Assembly (NCBI GenBank): GCA_963729215.1
Contig: CAVSND010000030.1
Span: forward strand, 62,001 to 126,000
Reading direction: 5' to 3'
Origin: CAVQJU01 sp963729215
GTDB lineage: Bacteria > Acidobacteriota > Vicinamibacteria > Vicinamibacterales > CAVVIG01
Length of the DNA stretch: 64,000 bases
The first letter of the stretch is position 1; every line of letters starts with the position of its first letter. This document shows positions 61,215 through 64,000 of the stretch, in pieces. The translations under genes and the position numbers were made by a program. The notes beneath the pieces are model-generated. The model did no database searches and was not told the DNA's origin. It worked only from the letters and a program-made list of their open reading frames with translations.

Positions 61215-62426
61215 ATGTTGACGCCGCGCACCAACCTCACACGCCGCATCCTGGGCGCGCTCGACGCGTCGCCGTCGCGCATTCCCGTGCTCGTCGGCGG
61301 ATGCGGCAGCGGACGCACCACGCTGCTCCAGCAGCTGCGCGAACGGCTCGGCCGCACGTCCGCGCTCTACCTCGACGTCGAGCGCACGGCGACGACGCCC
61401 GAGCGTTTCCTGAAGGCCATTGTCGGCTCGTCGCCGTTTCCGGTCAGCGAGCCGGCGCCGGCGGGGGCCCGGGCCGCCTTCGATGCCACGCTCGCCTTTC
61501 TCTGCCGGCCGCGTACCGGCAGCGGCGAGCCCGTGACGATGCTTCTCGACGAGTTCCTCGAGATGCGGACGTTCGAGAGCTTCCCGGGGCTTCGCCGCGT
61601 GCTCCACGACCTCATCGACGGCCTGACGACCAGCGGGAACCGCTTCGTCCTGACCAGCCGCTACAACGCCCGCACGCTCCGCCTGCTGCGCGACCGGTCA
61701 TCGCGGTTCGAGGTCATCCACATGCCGGCCCTGCACGGCAGAGGACACGCTCGACATGCTCGGCCTCGCCGGCGAGCCGTCGCCGAGGGACGCCGGGAGC
61801 GGGCAGGAGCGGCACGGCGCCGGGCGACCGCGACAACTACGACGACAACTACCTCGCGCGGACCGTTCAGGCGCTCGCCGACGGCCGGCCGGCGTACGTC
61901 AAGGCGCTCGCCGACGAGCTCGCGCTCATGCGGGAACACGGCGGCAGCCCGGCGGTCATCGACCCGCTTGCGGCTCTGGCGGCGCTGATGGGATCCGAGG
62001 GCCGGCTCGTCGAAGCACTGCAGCTTCTGCTACGAGCTTCGCCTGCACCGGGCGCGAGGCTACGGCGCGCTCAAGGCGATCCTCGAGATTCTGGGTGAGG
62101 AAGAAGGGCTGACGCTGACGGAAATCTCGCTGCGGCTGCAGCGGACGCCCGGCTCCACGAAGGACTACCTGTCCTGGCTCGAAGACGTGGACCTGGTCAC
62201 CGCGAGGCAGAAGCGCTACAGCTTCACCGATCCGCTGTTGCGCGTGTGGGTGCGCCTGCATTGCCGCGTCACGGCGCCGACCGAAGACGATCTCGCGCGC
62301 GAAGTGCACCGCTACGCCCTGCCCCGCCTGCCGCAGCCGCCCGAGCCCCGCGAGCAGCCCGCCGAAGCCGCGTACGCGATGGCGTCGGCCGGCGGGTCGG
62401 GATCCGGCATCATCGAAATCGACTGA
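61215..62426 (+). CDS. AAA-type ATPase with winged-helix C-terminus and Arg in Walker A; three frameshifts
   Basis: A corrected length of 402 residues. The P-loop reads GGCGSGRTTLLQ, with Arg where Lys is normal. Walker B is VTMLLDEFLEM, and a sensor-like FVLTSRYNARTLRLL follows. The C-terminus has a winged helix (LTLTEISLRLQRTPGSTKDY) and YSFTDPLLRVWVRLH, as in archaeal-type ATPases with DUF234-like tails. The frame breaks near 61737, between about 61790 and 61835, and near 62030. Each fits one extra base. The role is unknown; such ATPases often act alone or with toxin-like or secretion partners, none visible here. Confidence 0.75.
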
Positions 62427-62428
62427 CC

Positions 62429-62471
62429 CGTTCCTCGTTTTCCGTTTTCCGTTCTACGTTCTACGTTCTAG
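62429..62471. repeat. ACG-rich repeat, single arm (copy 3)
   Basis: CGTTTTCCGTTTTCCG and three CTACGTT units match one arm of the palindromes at 1804 and 7318. The element runs into the convergent DUF6282 gene and supplies its last codons and TAG stop. Confidence 0.6.
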
Positions 62472-63465
62472 TTCCCAGGACTGGCAGCTTGATCAGCTTC
62501 GCCGGATTGTCCTTGAACATCATGTTCAACTCTTTCTCGGTGAAGCCGGCGCCGCGCAGCGCCTTGGCCGCCAGCGCCAGGGCGTCGGGATGGTTGTTGC
62601 CGGGCAAGCCGCTGTCGCTCGAGACAAAGGTCATTGCGGGTCCCACCTTGCGAATCGCGTCGAAGGCGCGGGCCTGGCCTGCCCCCTCGCGCGAGACCGT
62701 TCCCGCGGTGACCTCGATGTAGGCGCCCAGCCTGGTCGCCTCCTGCATCTGCTCGACGGTCATCGCCCCGCCAAGGCCGAGCAGCGGGTGCGTGACGATC
62801 ATGCGCTGGACACCCCGCTTCTTGGCTTCGCGCATGATCAGGAACGCCTCGTCCGGCGTCACGTGGCCGGTCGCAAGCGTCAGATCGTTCTGAGCGATGA
62901 CCGAGAGCACTTCGAGCACCTCGGGGAGGAGCTGTCCGTTGCGCGACACGGCGACGAACGGGCGGTTCTCCTTGCCGGCCTTCACTTCCGGCTCGGAGTC
63001 GTGCGTCGGCATCCAGACGATGCGTCCCAGATGGCCGACGACGTCGGCCATGTACCGGACCGCCTGCGGATTCATTCCGCCGACCGGGGTGTCGAGCGAC
63101 ACGCCGCCGAACACTTCGAACCCCGGCGTCGCGTACTTGCGCGCGAGGTACGCGAGTCCGGCCGTCTCGGTCCAGTGATTCTTCAGGAGCACGCCACGCA
63201 TGCCGCGCTCCTGTGCCAGCTTCGCGACCTCGAAGCCGTCCCACGAGCGCGGATAGCTGTCCGGATCGCAGTGGGCGTGCAGGTCGATGGCGCCGATCAG
63301 TGCGGGGTCGGTCAGATGCTTGTCGACGGAGGGCGGATATTTTCGGTTCTTATACGACTCCCAGGCCGTCTGCGCACGAAGCGTGACGCCAGCCGTCCGC
63401 AACCCGACGGCAACAGCCATCACCGATCCGAGCACCACCATGAACCGCTTCTGTCCTGCCGTCAT
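62461..63465 (-). CDS. DUF6282 family amidohydrolase-like protein, secreted
   Basis: A 334-residue protein with an N-terminal hydrophobic signal (RFMVVLGSVMAVAVGLRTAG). A TIM-barrel metallohydrolase-like core follows: AIDLHAHCDPDSYPRSWDG (HxH), RGVLLKNHWTETAGLA, LTLATGHVTPDEAFLIMREA, MIVTHPLLGLGGAMT and FVSSDSGLPGNNHPD. These fit the DUF6282 branch of amidohydrolase-related proteins. The reaction is unknown. The last residues (GTRT) come from repeat DNA. Confidence 0.8.
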   Translation of the reverse strand: MTAGQKRFMVVLGSVMAVAVGLRTAGVTLRAQTAWESYKNRKYPPSVDKHLTDPALIGAIDLHAHCDPDSYPRSWDGFEVAKLAQERGMRGVLLKNHWTETAGLAYLARKYATPGFEVFGGVSLDTPVGGMNPQAVRYMADVVGHLGRIVWMPTHDSEPEVKAGKENRPFVAVSRNGQLLPEVLEVLSVIAQNDLTLATGHVTPDEAFLIMREAKKRGVQRMIVTHPLLGLGGAMTVEQMQEATRLGAYIEVTAGTVSREGAGQARAFDAIRKVGPAMTFVSSDSGLPGNNHPDALALAAKALRGAGFTEKELNMMFKDNPAKLIKLPVLGTRT

Positions 63466-63501
63466 CGATCACCTCGTTCCGTGGAGAACGCCGGACCCGT
63501 G

Positions 63502-63623
63502 GAGAACGCAGAGGAGGGTCATAACGCAGAGATCGCAGAGATCGCCGAGAAGAGTACTTTGGAAAGTCAGTCTTTCTCTGCGATCTCCGCGATCTCTGCG
63601 TTTGAGAATGTCTCCGCGTTCTC
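63502..63623. repeat. AGATCGCAG palindrome (copy 3)
   Basis: Left arm from GAGAACGCAGAG through AACGCAGAGATCGCAGAG, and right arm CTCTGCGATCTCCGCGATC through CTCCGCGTTCTC, with a loop near 63551-63572. It lies between the DUF6282 start and the receptor stop and matches 10647-10753. Confidence 0.8.
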
Positions 63624-64000
63624 AAAAGTCGAATTGCCCACCGATCTTGAAATACCGCGCCGGCGCAATCCTCGTCGGCGTCAGCCAGGCGCCGCCCGGC
63701 ACGAACGAATTGTTGAAGGTGATCACTGTATCCGAGTTCGAGAGGTTGTAGACGTCGGCCGAAATAATCGCCCGCCTCGTCGTCCCGAACCTCAAGACCT
63801 TACTCAGGCGAAGATCGAAGTTATTGCGCACGGGCCCAAATACTGTGCCCGGCTGGATCAGGTTCACCGTGGCATTGGCGCCCCCCGAGAGAGGGCGGCC
63901 GAGCGGCTGCGGGCCTGCCGCGATGACCGCATTCGACGCGACATAGTTGGCGGCAATCTCCGGTCCCGGATTGCTTTGCCACGTCACGCTCGTCTGGATG
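63622..64000 (-). CDS. TonB-dependent receptor, Oar-like, C-terminal part (5' end outside window)
   Basis: About 125 residues to the stop are present, and the frame stays open to the window edge. The sequence has alternating barrel strands typical of acidobacterial carboxypeptidase-regulatory TonB-dependent receptors: TWQSNPGPEIAANYV, FGPVRNNFDLRLSKVLRFG, RAIISADVYNLSNSDTVITF and the terminal ARYFKIGGQFDF ending in Phe. It is an outer-membrane importer of unknown ligand; the plug and N-terminal domains are not in the window. Confidence 0.85.
   Translation of the reverse strand, partial: IQTSVTWQSNPGPEIAANYVASNAVIAAGPQPLGRPLSGGANATVNLIQPGTVFGPVRNNFDLRLSKVLRFGTTRRAIISADVYNLSNSDTVITFNNSFVPGGAWLTPTRIAPARYFKIGGQFDF

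Noticed and set aside
1..64000. tRNA, rRNA, riboswitch or transposase genes
   Set aside because: None was recognisable by eye on either strand; small structured RNAs could still be missed without a covariance search.

Overview
The window is GC-rich bacterial chromosome that looks like an uncultured or poorly finished member of the Acidobacteriota, most likely class Vicinamibacteria. The inference rests on gene content: a VWFA-related protein of the acidobacterial type, a large DUF1587/1592/1585-type cytochrome protein paired with a Tat-exported DUF1552 protein and an exported ankyrin protein, Oar-like TonB-dependent receptors, DUF2911, DUF6526 and DUF6282 proteins, and several families of dispersed palindromic repeats typical of such genomes. 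No rRNA, tRNA, CRISPR array, prophage or transposase gene is recognisable.

Layout. 1-4.6 kb: a cytochrome c (cut by the window edge), a subclass B3 metallo-beta-lactamase, a yeast-type cytosine deaminase, and a BlaI/M56 (BlaR1-like) pair whose sensor carries eight tandem C-terminal repeats. 4.6-16.7 kb: small secreted and membrane proteins, CstA, an ACMSD-like amidohydrolase, an LVIVD propeller protein, a tannase-family esterase and a virginiamycin-B-lyase-like propeller. 16.7-24.5 kb: a same-strand cluster of PSD1-type cytochrome, DUF1552, ankyrin, TPR and VWA proteins, all apparently exported. 24.5-36 kb: DUF2911, a MetE-like enzyme, a beta-hydroxyacid dehydrogenase, an RluA-type pseudouridine synthase, a PHP-like protein coupled to an outer-membrane receptor, and an HD-GYP/GGDEF protein. 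36-46.5 kb: a GNAT enzyme, an AT-rich island, a TolB-like propeller coupled to an M28 peptidase, two long adjacent palindromes, and a response regulator/histidine kinase/HtrA module. 46.6-50.9 kb: a TolC/EmrA/EmrB-type efflux operon. 51-64 kb: housekeeping and envelope genes (MltB-like transglycosylase, thioredoxin 2, amidase, HemQ-like protein, 7Fe ferredoxin, exonuclease III, peptidase T, signal peptidase I, PilZ protein, PurA), an ATPase with a variant Walker A motif, a DUF6282 amidohydrolase and the end of a TonB-dependent receptor.

Two global observations shape the annotation. First, 14 genes are broken into overlapping frames at 21 places. Every break is consistent with one extra base, and each gene returns to a whole number of codons of normal family length once the extra bases are discounted. 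These are most simply insertion errors in the sequence, so the genes are annotated as single coding regions with the breaks noted. Second, several families of inverted repeats (a twin-hairpin element with GTAGC/GCTAC ends, an AGATCGCAG palindrome, an ACG-rich palindrome with a GGCTGC hairpin, a CACGAAGATCACGAAG palindrome) and short tandem arrays fill intergenic gaps. In several cases they reach into coding sequence or supply stop codons.
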